64,000 bases of DNA from Sinosporangium siamense. GTDB taxonomy: Bacteria > Actinomycetota > Actinomycetes > Streptosporangiales > Streptosporangiaceae. The DNA is taken from positions 1-64,000 of the forward strand of contig NZ_BOOW01000010.1 of assembly GCF_016863435.1 (NCBI RefSeq), written 5' to 3'. Under the pieces are notes generated by a model, which worked only from the letters and a program-made list of their open reading frames with translations, did no database searches and was not told the origin of the DNA. The position numbers and the translations under genes are program-made. The first letter of the stretch is position 1; each line of letters begins with the position of its first letter. Below, piece by piece: positions 43,663-52,314 of the stretch.

Positions 43663-44010
43663 GGGGCTCTGGCCTCGCTTTCGGGGGTAGCGGAGTTCGT
43701 TTAGGGGCTGGGGTTTCTCGGTTGCGTCGGCTCCGCCGCTAGTTGTTTCGCTCAGGAGGTTTGTCGTTTACGCCACACTCTCATCGGCTTCGCCGTGGAG
43801 TGAGGGGCTCTGGCCTCGCTTTCGGGGGTAGCGGAGTTTGTCCAGGGGCTGGGGTTTCTCGGTTGCGTCGGCTCCGCCGCTAGTTGTTTCGCTCAGGAGG
43901 TTTGTCGTTTACGCCACACTCTCATCGGCTTCGCCGTGGAGTGAGGGGCTCTGGCCTCGCTTTCGGGGGTAGCGGAGTTTGTCCAGGCGGTGGGGTTTCT
44001 CGGCTGCGCC
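43600..44010. repeat. 141-bp tandem repeat copying the 3' end of the upstream gene
   Basis: GAGGGGCTCTGGCCTCGC occurs at 43661, 43802 and 43943, exactly 141 bp apart. The first copy is the last 60 bp of the 908-aa gene plus its 3' flank; in the second and third copies the same C-terminal codons (ending in the GGAGTGA with the stop) are repeated with several changes. It is a tandem duplication of a gene end. Confidence 0.85.
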
Positions 44011-44400
44011 GGCCCCGCCCGTCTGGGGGGCGGCGTGCCCTGTCCCACCCGACACCGGGACGAGGCGTCCCGTCGCGGCGGGTCCTGCCACGGCGGGTCC
44101 GTCCGCGCGGCGATGGTGCGCTGGTAGAGGTTCTCGATCTCGTCGAGGGGGTCGGCTACCGGGGTGCCGTCTGGCGGCGGGCTTGGATTTCCGGCGCTAT
44201 ATCTCCCGGCAGCTCAACAAGGGCGCATCTACGCACGCCCTGCGCCGGGATCTGCGCTACACCTGTCAAGGCGCGCTCGTCCGCGCCCGTTCGCAGGAAC
44301 AGGCCGGGGAGGCTTCGCAGGAACAGGCCGAGGAGGCATGGTGTCTCACAATCTTGACGAACGCACCGGGACGCACCAGGGAGTGTCTGATGTTTCCGCC
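44011..44400. other. gene debris between repeat block and IS remnant
   Basis: Short stretches have protein-like composition: a plus-strand LDFRRYISRQLNKG stretch from 44183 and a minus-strand PLDEIENLYQRTI stretch near 44140. Neither has a start, and I cannot assign a family. A 24-bp direct repeat (TCGCAGGAACAGGCCG) at 44290-44330 adds to the disorder. It looks like eroded sequence. Confidence 0.3.
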
Positions 44401-45060
44401 TGACGGAGCCAGAGCTTCAGCGAAGCGCTGGTGACTTCTGCCGGACAGCGGGTGGCGAGCTTGTCGAACCGAGTGGGGATCGCCCGCCATTGCTTGAGCT
44501 TGGCGAAGCAGGGTTCGACCGGGTTGCGCCGCTTGCAGGCCCCGGAGTCGAAGGTGTAGGGGCGGCCTCCGCCACTGCCCTTGCGCCGGCGGTTGGCGAT
44601 CTGGTCCCGGTGCTCGGAGATGATGGCCCTGGTGCCACGTCGCCGGAGCTGGGAGCGGATCGCCTCGGAGGAGTGGCCCCTGTCCGCGGTCAGCCGGTCG
44701 GGAGTGGTGCGGGGGCCAGCGCTCGTGCAGGGCCGACAGCGTGAGGCCCCTGTCCGCGGTCAGCCGGTCGGGGGTGGTGCGGGGGTGTCCCGGGCCGCTG
44801 TGGGGGAGTCGCAGGGCGGCTGTGACCGCGTCGAACGCGGTGCGGCCGACCGTGTTCGCGGTGGTGAGGTGTGCGGTCACGGGCAGGCCGCGGGCTTCGC
44901 TGATCAGGTGGAGTTTGGTGGTGAGTCCTCCCCGGGGCCGGCCGGGCGCCTGACGCCTTTGATTGTCGGCGTCAGGGGATGACGGCCCTGGTGCCACGTC
45001 GCCGGAGCTGGGAGCGGATCGTCTTGGAGGGGTGGCCCTTGTCCGCGATCAGCTCCCGTG
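44400..45060 (-). mobile_element. IS5-family transposase remnants
   Basis: On the minus strand, pieces of an IS5-type DDE transposase can be read in different frames: RRQAPGRPRGGLTTKLHL, LTADRGHSSEAIRSQLRRRG, GGGRPYTFDSGACKRRNPVE and LKQWRAIPTRFDKLA, up to TSASLKLWLR near 44405. A direct duplication starting at 44681 and 44751 (70-bp offset) breaks the frame. A second fragment of the same region (ADKGHPSKTIRSQLRRRG) lies at 44976-45060. The 5' part of the transposase is missing and I see no terminal inverted repeats, so the element is dead. Confidence 0.75.
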
Positions 45061-45473
45061 GCGGCACGCATCCCTGGAGTCAACGTAACCGCGGGGCGAA
45101 GACAGGTTCTTTGGGCTTTTCGCGCTAGCCGTGGAGGCCCTGTGGATGGGGGTGAAGGTGGTTCCCGGGGAGGGCTGCGGTGCTTGAGGCAGGGGAGCGG
45201 GGGGTATGGTTTTGGATCTTCGCCGTGGGGGTTGAAAGTGATCAGGGGCGGGTAAGTGGCTATGCCAATTCTATTGACAACCGGCATGGCCGATCGTAGG
45301 TTGCGGGTGTCGCAATGAATTGTGATCGCACTGTGCCCCCGACCAGGCAATTCCCGAGTTCAGCGAGGGGCTTGCAGGGGTGCGGTGGTCCACTGACGCC
45401 GCGTGGGATCAGGGCCGGGGACTGAGACCGCGGGTGTCGCCGTGACACGGCGAATGATCATTAAGGATCAGGC
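45061..45473. other. intergenic region upstream of the substrate-binding lipoprotein
   Basis: 413 bp with no coding bias. The part 45225-45330 is A/T-rich (for example TGGCTATGCCAATTCTATTGA) and may hold the promoter of the gene at 45474. No other feature seen. Confidence 0.45.
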
Positions 45474-47015
45474 ATGACGCGAAAGCTTCTCCGGGGCCTT
45501 GTGGGGCTCTCCCTGGCAGCCGCACTGACTGTGGGTTGCGCCGCCAACGAGACGGCGGGCGGTGAGCAGACGGCGGCCGGCCAGGACCAGGCGGGCGGCC
45601 CGAAGGGCACGCTCAAGTTCGGGACCAACCAGAAGCTCGACGACTGGGAGCCTCTGACCAAGGCCAACGAGTCCTATCTCTCCCTCGTTTACGAGGGACT
45701 GCTCGAGCTCGCCCCCGACGGCATCACTCTGAAGCCTCGTCTTGCGACCGAGTGGAAGCAGGACAACACCTCGGTCGAGTTCACCCTCCGCGAGGGTGTG
45801 GTCTTCCACGACGGCACGCCGTTCGACGCGGACGCCGTGGTGACCAACCTGGAGCGTATTCGCAGCACGCCCAGCCAATGGCAGTCGATCATGAACACCG
45901 TCGACAAGATCACCGCTGTGGACAAGACCCACGTTCGGGTGGATCTCAAGCGGGCGGCGCCGAACTTCCTGCCGAACATCGCCCGCCGTGGCGCCTACAT
46001 CGTGTCGCCGAAGGCGCTCAAGGACGGCACCTGGAAGACCGCGCCGAGCGGCACCGGGCCGTGGGTGCTGCAGGCGAAGGAGTCGGTGGCGGGCTTCAAG
46101 ACCGTGGCGGCGTTCTTCGACAAGTACTACGCGCCGCAGGAGGTCGGTCCCCGCCGCATCGAGATGTCGTTCGTCAACGACCCCGACTCGCTCTACAACT
46201 CGCTGCGCAGCGGTCAGTTCGACATCGCGTGGACGAACGCGACGATCGCCAAGCGCGCGGAGACCGAGGGCTTCAAGACGAGCCACTTCCCCTCGGTGAT
46301 GTGGAGCTACCTGATGATGGATCAGGGTAAGGGTGGAACGTTCCAGGATCCGAAGCTCCGCCAGGCCATGTGCTACGCGCTCAACCCGAAGGACTTCATC
46401 GACACCCAGCTCGGCGGCATCAGCACGATCCACACGCAGCGTCTGCGTGAGGGCCAGGTGGGATACAGCGCCGACATCAAGGGTTATCCGCACGATGTGG
46501 CCAAGGCCAAGGCGCTGATGGCCGAGATCGGCAACCCGAAGCCGTCGTTCACCTTCGTGACCTACGACTCCCAGCGTCAGATCGCGGACCTGTTCCGCAG
46601 CCAGATGGCCGAGATCGGGGTGGACGTCAAGATCGAGGTGATGCAGTTCGCCCAGTTCTTCAGCGTCTACCGCAGCGGTAAGTACCCGGCGGCGCTCCTG
46701 TCCGGTTCGGCCGACACCGGCGCGTACGACTACTACCTGTTCCGCTTCGCCAAGAACGGCCCCGGCAACCCCTACAAGGTGGAATACCCCGAGCTCGACA
46801 AGATCGTCGACAACGCTCTCAAGGCCACCGACCCCAAGGTCGAGGAGGCCGAGTGGGTGAAGATGATGAAGACGATCAACGACCAGGCCTTCGACTGCGG
46901 CTTCTTCGAGTACACCGGCTTCTGGGCCTACAACCCCAAGAAGATCGACAACATCGTCAACACCGTGGGCAACGTGGCGACCTTCCGCTACAAGGACGCC
47001 CGGATTCTGAACTAG
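45474..47015 (+). CDS. ABC transporter substrate-binding lipoprotein, SBP_bac_5 type
   Basis: This 513-aa protein has a lipoprotein signal (lipobox LTVGCA, Cys near residue 22) and the fold of DppA/OppA/NikA-like proteins that bind peptides, nickel chelates or other small organic molecules outside the cell. Landmarks are YEGLLELAPDG, FTLREGVVFHDGTPFDADAV and PSGTGPWVL. AAGGA precedes the ATG. No permease or ATPase genes are next to it; two amidohydrolase genes follow directly, so it may bring in the heterocyclic or N-acylated substrate of those enzymes with a transporter encoded elsewhere. The last codons are part of a 17-bp triple repeat. Confidence 0.85.
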   Translation: MTRKLLRGLVGLSLAAALTVGCAANETAGGEQTAAGQDQAGGPKGTLKFGTNQKLDDWEPLTKANESYLSLVYEGLLELAPDGITLKPRLATEWKQDNTSVEFTLREGVVFHDGTPFDADAVVTNLERIRSTPSQWQSIMNTVDKITAVDKTHVRVDLKRAAPNFLPNIARRGAYIVSPKALKDGTWKTAPSGTGPWVLQAKESVAGFKTVAAFFDKYYAPQEVGPRRIEMSFVNDPDSLYNSLRSGQFDIAWTNATIAKRAETEGFKTSHFPSVMWSYLMMDQGKGGTFQDPKLRQAMCYALNPKDFIDTQLGGISTIHTQRLREGQVGYSADIKGYPHDVAKAKALMAEIGNPKPSFTFVTYDSQRQIADLFRSQMAEIGVDVKIEVMQFAQFFSVYRSGKYPAALLSGSADTGAYDYYLFRFAKNGPGNPYKVEYPELDKIVDNALKATDPKVEEAEWVKMMKTINDQAFDCGFFEYTGFWAYNPKKIDNIVNTVGNVATFRYKDARILN

Positions 47016-47049
47016 CCCGGATTCAGAACCAGCCCGGATTCTGAACCAG
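46999..47049 (+). repeat. three 17-bp direct repeats over a stop codon
   Basis: GCCCGGATTCTGAACTA (46999), GCCCGGATTCAGAACCA (47016) and GCCCGGATTCTGAACCA (47033) are in perfect tandem. The first copy encodes the C-terminus of the substrate-binding protein and its stop; the others lie in the gap before the amidohydrolase. Confidence 0.9.
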
Positions 47050-47070
47050 CAGAGCCCGGAACTCATCAGG

Positions 47071-48408
47071 ATGGAGCAAGACTTGTCTGAGGGACGCATT
47101 CTGCTCAAGGGCGGGACCGTCGTCACGATGGACCCCGAACTCGGCGACATCCCGAACGGCGACGTGCTCATCGGTAACGGGCGCATCGAGCAGGTGGCGG
47201 CCGGCATCGAGGCCCCGGACGCCGAGGTGGTGGACGCGAGCGGGACGCTGGTCATCCCCGGGCTGATCGACACGCATCTGCACATGTGGCAGCACCCGAT
47301 CCGTGGTCTGGGCGCAGGTTTGTGGGGCCTTGAGGACTACGTCACGAAGGTGTTCCCGGTGCGGGAGCGTTTCGGCCCGCGCGACATGCACGACGCGACC
47401 TACACCTGCGCGGTGGAGGCCCTGGCCAACGGCACCACGACGGTCCTCGACTTCTGCCACAACATCCTGACCCACGAGCACGCCGAGGAGTCACTGCGCG
47501 CGCACCGGTCGACCGGCCAGCGGGTGCTGTTCGCATACGGCATGCTCGGTTACGAGGACCGGCTGGCGGCCGAGCGCCAGAGCCGCCTCGCGCACGTCAG
47601 CGCGCTGCACGAGGAGCTCGGGTCCGACCCGGCCGCCCTGGTGCGGCTGGGCATGGCCGTCACGACGCTGACCTACGCGTCGATCGACGAGGTGCGCGCG
47701 GAGGTCGAGCACGCTCGCGGGCTCGGGTTGCCGATGAGCATCCACCAGAACGTCGCGGGAGAGATCACCAGGCTGCACGAGGCGGGTCTGCTCGGCGCGG
47801 ACCTGCTGCCGGTGCACTCCAACAACGCGACGGACACCGAGCTCGGCCTGCTGGCCGGCTGCGGGTGCGCGATCTCCTTCACCACCGAGGGGGAGTGGGG
47901 CGGCGGGCGGCCCATGAGCGTCGTGGGGCGTGCCGACCGGGCCGGCGTGCTGCCGACGCTGGGCGTGGACGTGCCGTCCAGGGTGGCGGTCGACATGCTG
48001 AGCCAGCTGCGCATCACCTTCAACATCATGCGGGCCGCCGAGGCGCAGGCCGAGCGGGACCAGGGCCGCTGGCCGCTCAGGCGCCACGGGGACACCCCCT
48101 ACGCGACACCGCGGCGGGTGCTTGAGTACGCCACGGTCAACGGGGCCAAGGCCGTCGGCCTCGGCGACCACCTGGGCACGCTCACACCGGGCAAACAGGC
48201 CGACGTCGTGGTGCTCCGTACCGGACCCTTCGGCGTGGCGGTGGGTGACCCGGCCGCGCACGTGGTGTTGCAGAGCACCGTCGGCGACATCGACGCGGTG
48301 CTCGTCGCCGGGCGGTTCCGCAAACGGGACGGGCGACTCGTCGACGTCGACACCGGCAGGCTTTCGAGCCTGGTCGCCGGTGTGCGCGAACGAGTCGGCG
48401 TTTCGTAG
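47071..48408 (+). CDS. amidohydrolase, SsnA/cytosine-deaminase-like (copy 1)
   Basis: The 445-aa enzyme is of the amidohydrolase superfamily subgroup that deaminates or dechlorinates N-heterocycles. Metal ligands are visible: His69 and His71 in DTHLHMW, His225 in MSIHQN, His249 in PVHSNN and Asp300 in GVDVPSR. The C-terminal beta-sandwich includes GTLTPGKQADVVVL. Start is ambiguous: ATG 47071 has no good ribosome binding site, whereas TTG 47083 has GGAG at six bases; the same arrangement is conserved in the paralogue. It lies directly after the substrate-binding lipoprotein gene. Substrate unknown. Confidence 0.85.
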   Translation: MEQDLSEGRILLKGGTVVTMDPELGDIPNGDVLIGNGRIEQVAAGIEAPDAEVVDASGTLVIPGLIDTHLHMWQHPIRGLGAGLWGLEDYVTKVFPVRERFGPRDMHDATYTCAVEALANGTTTVLDFCHNILTHEHAEESLRAHRSTGQRVLFAYGMLGYEDRLAAERQSRLAHVSALHEELGSDPAALVRLGMAVTTLTYASIDEVRAEVEHARGLGLPMSIHQNVAGEITRLHEAGLLGADLLPVHSNNATDTELGLLAGCGCAISFTTEGEWGGGRPMSVVGRADRAGVLPTLGVDVPSRVAVDMLSQLRITFNIMRAAEAQAERDQGRWPLRRHGDTPYATPRRVLEYATVNGAKAVGLGDHLGTLTPGKQADVVVLRTGPFGVAVGDPAAHVVLQSTVGDIDAVLVAGRFRKRDGRLVDVDTGRLSSLVAGVRERVGVS

Positions 48409-48440
48409 CAAGGCCGAGAACATCGGCAAGATCTAAGTGG

Positions 48441-49781
48441 ATGGAGCACAACTTGTCTGACCGACGCATCCTGCTCAAAGGCGGGACAGTCATCACGCTG
48501 GACCCCGAACTCGGTGACCTTCCGGGGGGAGACGTCCTCATCAGTGACGGCCGCATCGAGAGGGTGGCGGCCGGGATCGAGGCGCCCGACGCCGAGGTGG
48601 TGGAGGCCCGCGGCATGATCGTCATGCCCGGCCTCATCGACACCCACCTGCACATGTGGCAGCACCCACTGCGCGGGCTCGGCGGGAACGTCTGGGGCTT
48701 CGACGACTACAGCTCGCATGTGTTCCCGCTCCGGGAGCGCTTCGGGCCGCAGGAGATGCACGACGCGACCTACACCTGCGCGCTGCAGTCCATGTCCTAC
48801 GGCACCACGACGGCGCTGGACTTCTGCCACAACGTCCTCACCCAGGAGCACGCGGAGGGGTCGCTGCGCGCGCACCTCACCACCGGCCAGCGGGTGATGT
48901 ACGCCTACGGCATGCTGGGCTACGACGACCGTCTTGAGCAGGAACGGCAGAGCCGCCTCGCCCACGTGACCAAGCTCCACGGTGAGCTGGGGGCGGACCC
49001 GACCCAGCTTGTGCGGCTGGGCCTGGCGCTCACGACCCTCACCTACGCCAAGGTCGAAGAGGTGCGGGTGGAGGCCGACCACGGCCGCAGCCTCGGCCTG
49101 CCGATGACGATCCACCAGAACGGCGCCGGCGAGGTCTCGCGTCTTCACGAGGGTGGTGTGCTCGGCGCCGACCTGCTGCCGGTGCACTCCAACAACCTGA
49201 GCGACCACGAGATCGGGCTGCTCGCCTCCTGCGGGTGCGCGATCTCCTTCACCCCCGAGAGCGAGCACAGCGGCGGCCTCTCGATGAGTGTGATCGGCCG
49301 TTCGGACCGTGCGGGTGTGCTGCCGACGATCGGGGTGGACGCCCCGTCGTTCACCGATGTGGACATGTTCCTGCAGCTCCGCGCGACCTATAACATCATG
49401 CGGGCGACCGAGGCGCAGCACGAGCGTCACGAGGGCCGCTGGCCGCTGCGCCGCCACCATGGCTCGCCGTTCGTGACCGCGCGGCGTGTGCTCGAGTACG
49501 CCACGGTGAACGCCGCCAAGGCCATCGGCCTCGGCGACCACCTGGGCTCGCTGACTCCCGGCAAGCAGGCCGACGTCGTGCTGCTGCGCACCGAGCCGTT
49601 CGCCCCGGCGACGGGTGACCCCGCCAACCACATCGTCAACTACGCCTCCGGGCGCGACGTCGACTCTGTGCTGGTGGGCGGCACCTTCCGCAAGCGGGAC
49701 GGTCACCTGGTGGACGTCGACACCGAGCGCGTGTCGGCCATGGCCCACGATGTGCGCCGGAGGGTGCTCGGCGACGCCTGA
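48441..49781 (+). CDS. amidohydrolase, SsnA/cytosine-deaminase-like (copy 2)
   Basis: This 446-aa paralogue is collinear with copy 1 and alike along its whole length (for example DTHLHMWQHPLRGLG, SFTPESEHSGG, GVDAPSFTDVD, GSLTPGKQADVVLL). All metal ligands are kept. The differences cluster in the segment after residue 80 and in SFTxE, so substrate range may differ. It starts 32 bp after copy 1 with the same ATGGAGCAxxACTTG start region, and a strong terminator follows, so lipoprotein and both enzymes probably form one transcript. Confidence 0.85.
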   Translation: MEHNLSDRRILLKGGTVITLDPELGDLPGGDVLISDGRIERVAAGIEAPDAEVVEARGMIVMPGLIDTHLHMWQHPLRGLGGNVWGFDDYSSHVFPLRERFGPQEMHDATYTCALQSMSYGTTTALDFCHNVLTQEHAEGSLRAHLTTGQRVMYAYGMLGYDDRLEQERQSRLAHVTKLHGELGADPTQLVRLGLALTTLTYAKVEEVRVEADHGRSLGLPMTIHQNGAGEVSRLHEGGVLGADLLPVHSNNLSDHEIGLLASCGCAISFTPESEHSGGLSMSVIGRSDRAGVLPTIGVDAPSFTDVDMFLQLRATYNIMRATEAQHERHEGRWPLRRHHGSPFVTARRVLEYATVNAAKAIGLGDHLGSLTPGKQADVVLLRTEPFAPATGDPANHIVNYASGRDVDSVLVGGTFRKRDGHLVDVDTERVSAMAHDVRRRVLGDA

Positions 49782-49803
49782 CGCCGCGCTCCCTACCGGG
49801 ACG

Positions 49804-49840
49804 GGGGCTCCGCTCAAGCTTCGGGCTTGGGCGGAGCCCC
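49804..49840 (+). terminator. terminator of the amidohydrolase operon
   Basis: GGGGCTCCGCTCAAGC pairs with GCTTGGGCGGAGCCCC (16 bp, one G-U) around a TTCGG loop, 22 bp after the stop; TTCGTCTGTG follows. Confidence 0.8.
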
Positions 49841-50468
49841 TTCGTCTGTGCCCCGGCAAATTGGCGTATGTCTGCGCTGCCTGCCGATACGCACGGCTGT
49901 GCCGTACGGCAATGTCGCCGGCAAGCCCGCCGTACGGCACAGCCGTCGCGAAGCCCGCCGTACGGCACAGCCGTCGCGAAGTCCGCCGTACGGCACAGCC
50001 GTCGCGAACGTTCCACGGCAATCCATGGCGATACCGATGGGAGCGTCGTGACGGGTATCCACGAGCCCTCGTTCACCTCGTGCATGCGTCCCCTCGCCGC
50101 CGCGGTGGGCGGCGACCATATTCACCACGGCACCCTCTCACCAACATGTTCATGGTGCTATCCCATGCGGAGCGCGACTCACCGTATTCGCGAGGAGGGC
50201 CGGCTTTCCGTCTTGGAAAGCCTGCGGGTCGCCTCGTTGGGCTGTTAGCACGCCACTGACAAACCGGTAGTGAACCATCGTCGACCCTCGGGATTCGCCG
50301 GCAGGCGGCGGCACCTCAGAAAGCGACAAACGGACATCCACCGGCACCCGCTGACTTCCGGTAACACCGGTAAAACGATGTTTCTCTATAAAGCTGGCAA
50401 ACGTCGGCGATCTTGTTAAGATCCGCACATGTGGCGCCGACCACGGGGGGCGGCCAGGATGGAGGAAC
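49841..50468. other. non-coding region with repeats and promoter
   Basis: This stretch contains the 28-bp repeats at 49923-50006 and, further right, an A/T-richer segment at 50330-50460 upstream of the methyltransferase gene. Frames crossing it lack codon bias. The region is 628 bp long and I see no gene. Confidence 0.5.
49923..50006. repeat. three 28-bp tandem repeats with GCCGTACGGC core
   Basis: Units start at 49923, 49951 and 49979; each contains CCGCCGTACGGCACAGCC and GTCGCG. The first two are identical and the third has one change. A diverged copy of the core precedes them at about 49895. The GCCGTACGGC core is palindromic. Confidence 0.85.
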
Positions 50469-51278
50469 ATGGTGAATGAGGGTCCTGGGCATGTCGATCT
50501 TAAGGTGCACCTCGCACATCCCGCTCGAATGTATGACTACTACCTCGGCGGCAAAGATAATTTCGCCGCGGACCGGGAGGCCGCGGAAAAGGCGCTAGCG
50601 GCGGCTCCCGAGATCCGCGCCATCGCCCGGGAGAACCGCGCCTTCATGCAGCGGGCCGTCACCCACATAGTGTCCGCGGGCATTCGCCAGTTCCTCGACA
50701 TCGGCACGGGGTTGCCGACCGGACGCAACGTGCACGAGGTCGCCCAGGACTACGCACCCGACGCACGCGTGGCATATGTCGACAACGACAGGATCGTCCA
50801 GGTGCACGCGCGAGCCCTCCTCTCCGGGCAGGGGAGAGGGGAGACCCGCGTCATCGCGGCCGACATACGCGAACCCGACGTGATCCTCAACCACCCCGAC
50901 GTGCGCGAGATGATCGACTTCACCGCGCCGGTCGCGATCATGCTGGTCTCGGTGCTGCAATTCGTCCCCGACCGCGACCCCGAGGAACTCGTCGCCCCCC
51001 TCCGCGAAGCCATGGCTCCCGGCAGCTACCTGGTTCTCTCCCACCCCACCCACGACTTCCGCCGGGAACAGGTGCACCAGGTCGTCGACACCTACAACAA
51101 GGCCAAAGCCCCCGCCATCACCCGCACGCGGCCCGAGATCGAGCGGCTCTTCGGCGACCTGGAGATGATCGAACCGGGTCTGGTGCAGGTCCCGCTCTGG
51201 CGCCCGGAACCCGGCAGCGTGTGCAAGGACCTCGGCCTCATCTGGATGTACGGCGGCGTCGCCCGCAAACCCGCCTGA
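50469..51278 (+). CDS. DUF574-type SAM-dependent methyltransferase
   Basis: The 269-aa protein matches the actinobacterial methyltransferase family DUF574 (Methyltransf_19): HPARMYDYYLGGKDNFAADR at the N-terminus, the SAM loop FLDIGTGLPTGRNVHEVA (given in part), VAYVDNDRIV and a late LWRPEP segment. Such genes are numerous in Streptosporangiales and Streptomyces; their substrates are unknown. GGAGGAAC just before the ATG serves as ribosome binding site, with a GTG three bases on as an alternative start. Confidence 0.85.
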   Translation: MVNEGPGHVDLKVHLAHPARMYDYYLGGKDNFAADREAAEKALAAAPEIRAIARENRAFMQRAVTHIVSAGIRQFLDIGTGLPTGRNVHEVAQDYAPDARVAYVDNDRIVQVHARALLSGQGRGETRVIAADIREPDVILNHPDVREMIDFTAPVAIMLVSVLQFVPDRDPEELVAPLREAMAPGSYLVLSHPTHDFRREQVHQVVDTYNKAKAPAITRTRPEIERLFGDLEMIEPGLVQVPLWRPEPGSVCKDLGLIWMYGGVARKPA

Positions 51279-51368
51279 ACCCCGCGTAGGCCCCGCCCGG
51301 ACCCGGCCCGAACCTTCCTGCTCCTTCTCCACGTGACCGCACAGCAAGCCAGCACAAGGGGTGTGCAC

Positions 51369-52007
51369 ATGAACGTCGCCGAGGCGATGACCACGACGGG
51401 AACCTGCCGTTACTTCCGCCCCGACCCCGTGCCCGACGAGGTCCTCATGTCCGCCTTCTCCGCGGCCAGATTCGCCCCCCAGGGGGGCAACCGGCAACCC
51501 GTCCGCTGGGTCGTCGTCCGCGACGCCCAGCGCAAACGCACCCTGCGCGACTGGTACCTCGAACCCTGGAAGGCCTACCTCGCCGCCGTCGGCACCGGCG
51601 ACATCGAGGTCGCCGCCCTGCCCAAAACCGTGATCGACGCCGACCACTTCGCCGAACACCTCCACGAGGTGCCCGCGATCGTCGTCGCCTGCGCCGAACT
51701 CGACTCCATCCACCCCACCGACCTCGACCTCGGCCGCACCAGCGTCGTCGGCGGCGCCTCCATCTACCCGACCGTGCAGAACCTCTGCCTCGCCCTGCGC
51801 GCCCACGGTGTAGCCAGCGCCCTCACCACCCTGCTCTGCCACGCCGAACCCCAGGTCAAAGAACTCCTCGGCATCCCCGAGGGCATCATCACCGCCGCCC
51901 ACATCGCCGTCGGCTACCCCGCCCGCGGCTTCCCCACCACCCTGTCCCGCCTCCCCGCCGAGGACATCGTGTTCTCCGAGGAGTACGGCACACGCCTGAG
52001 CTCTTAA
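51369..52007 (+). CDS. nitroreductase family protein
   Basis: From ATG 51369 (AAGGGG seven bases upstream) the protein is 212 aa. It has the FMN-binding nitroreductase pattern: CRYFRPDPVPDEVL with the basic RxF motif, FAPQGGNRQPVRWVVV, and the later GGASIYPTVQNLCLALRAHG and HIAVGYPARGFP. Enzymes of this family reduce nitro groups, quinones or enones using NAD(P)H. The 60-residue region after position 50 is longer than in the minimal family. It is downstream of and in line with the methyltransferase gene, but 90 bp away. Confidence 0.85.
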   Translation: MNVAEAMTTTGTCRYFRPDPVPDEVLMSAFSAARFAPQGGNRQPVRWVVVRDAQRKRTLRDWYLEPWKAYLAAVGTGDIEVAALPKTVIDADHFAEHLHEVPAIVVACAELDSIHPTDLDLGRTSVVGGASIYPTVQNLCLALRAHGVASALTTLLCHAEPQVKELLGIPEGIITAAHIAVGYPARGFPTTLSRLPAEDIVFSEEYGTRLSS

Positions 52008-52314
52008 CCCCGTCGATACGCACCGCCCCCGGGCACCGTACCGGCCCCCTTGTGCCGCATCGGCCGGCGCCTGGGGCCGCCGCTCGCGCTGGATTCCGCT
52101 CCCCGCCCGATGCCGGGCGAGGAGCGATCGCAGATCCTGGACGGCTCCCCGGTCCGTGACCGGACGGTGGGAGCCCCGGTCACGGGCCCGGCGAATGCGC
52201 AGGCCGTCGGCGAAGCCGGGACACACCTGACGGTGGCGGCCGGTCCGCCTGAGCCCGGGACAGGGCCGACGCCCACCTGTAGCGGGGCCGCCGAGCGGTC
52301 CCGGTCCTCACCCT
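52008..52314. other. convergent intergenic region with hairpin
   Basis: This 307-bp gap between convergent genes holds one clear structure: GGTCCGTGACCGG (52151-52163) pairs with CCGGTCACGGGCC (52176-52188), a 13-bp stem with one G-U, probably a terminator. No coding frame is supported. Confidence 0.55.

Noticed and set aside
44266-44997. Continuous minus-strand frame through the IS remnant as an intact transposase
   Set aside because: Only its first part is in the transposase frame; after the 70-bp duplication the frame yields Pro/Arg-rich nonsense while the real motifs continue in another frame.
49923-50006. Possible CRISPR array
   Set aside because: The 28-bp units are directly adjacent with no spacers, and no cas genes are present; it is a tandem repeat.
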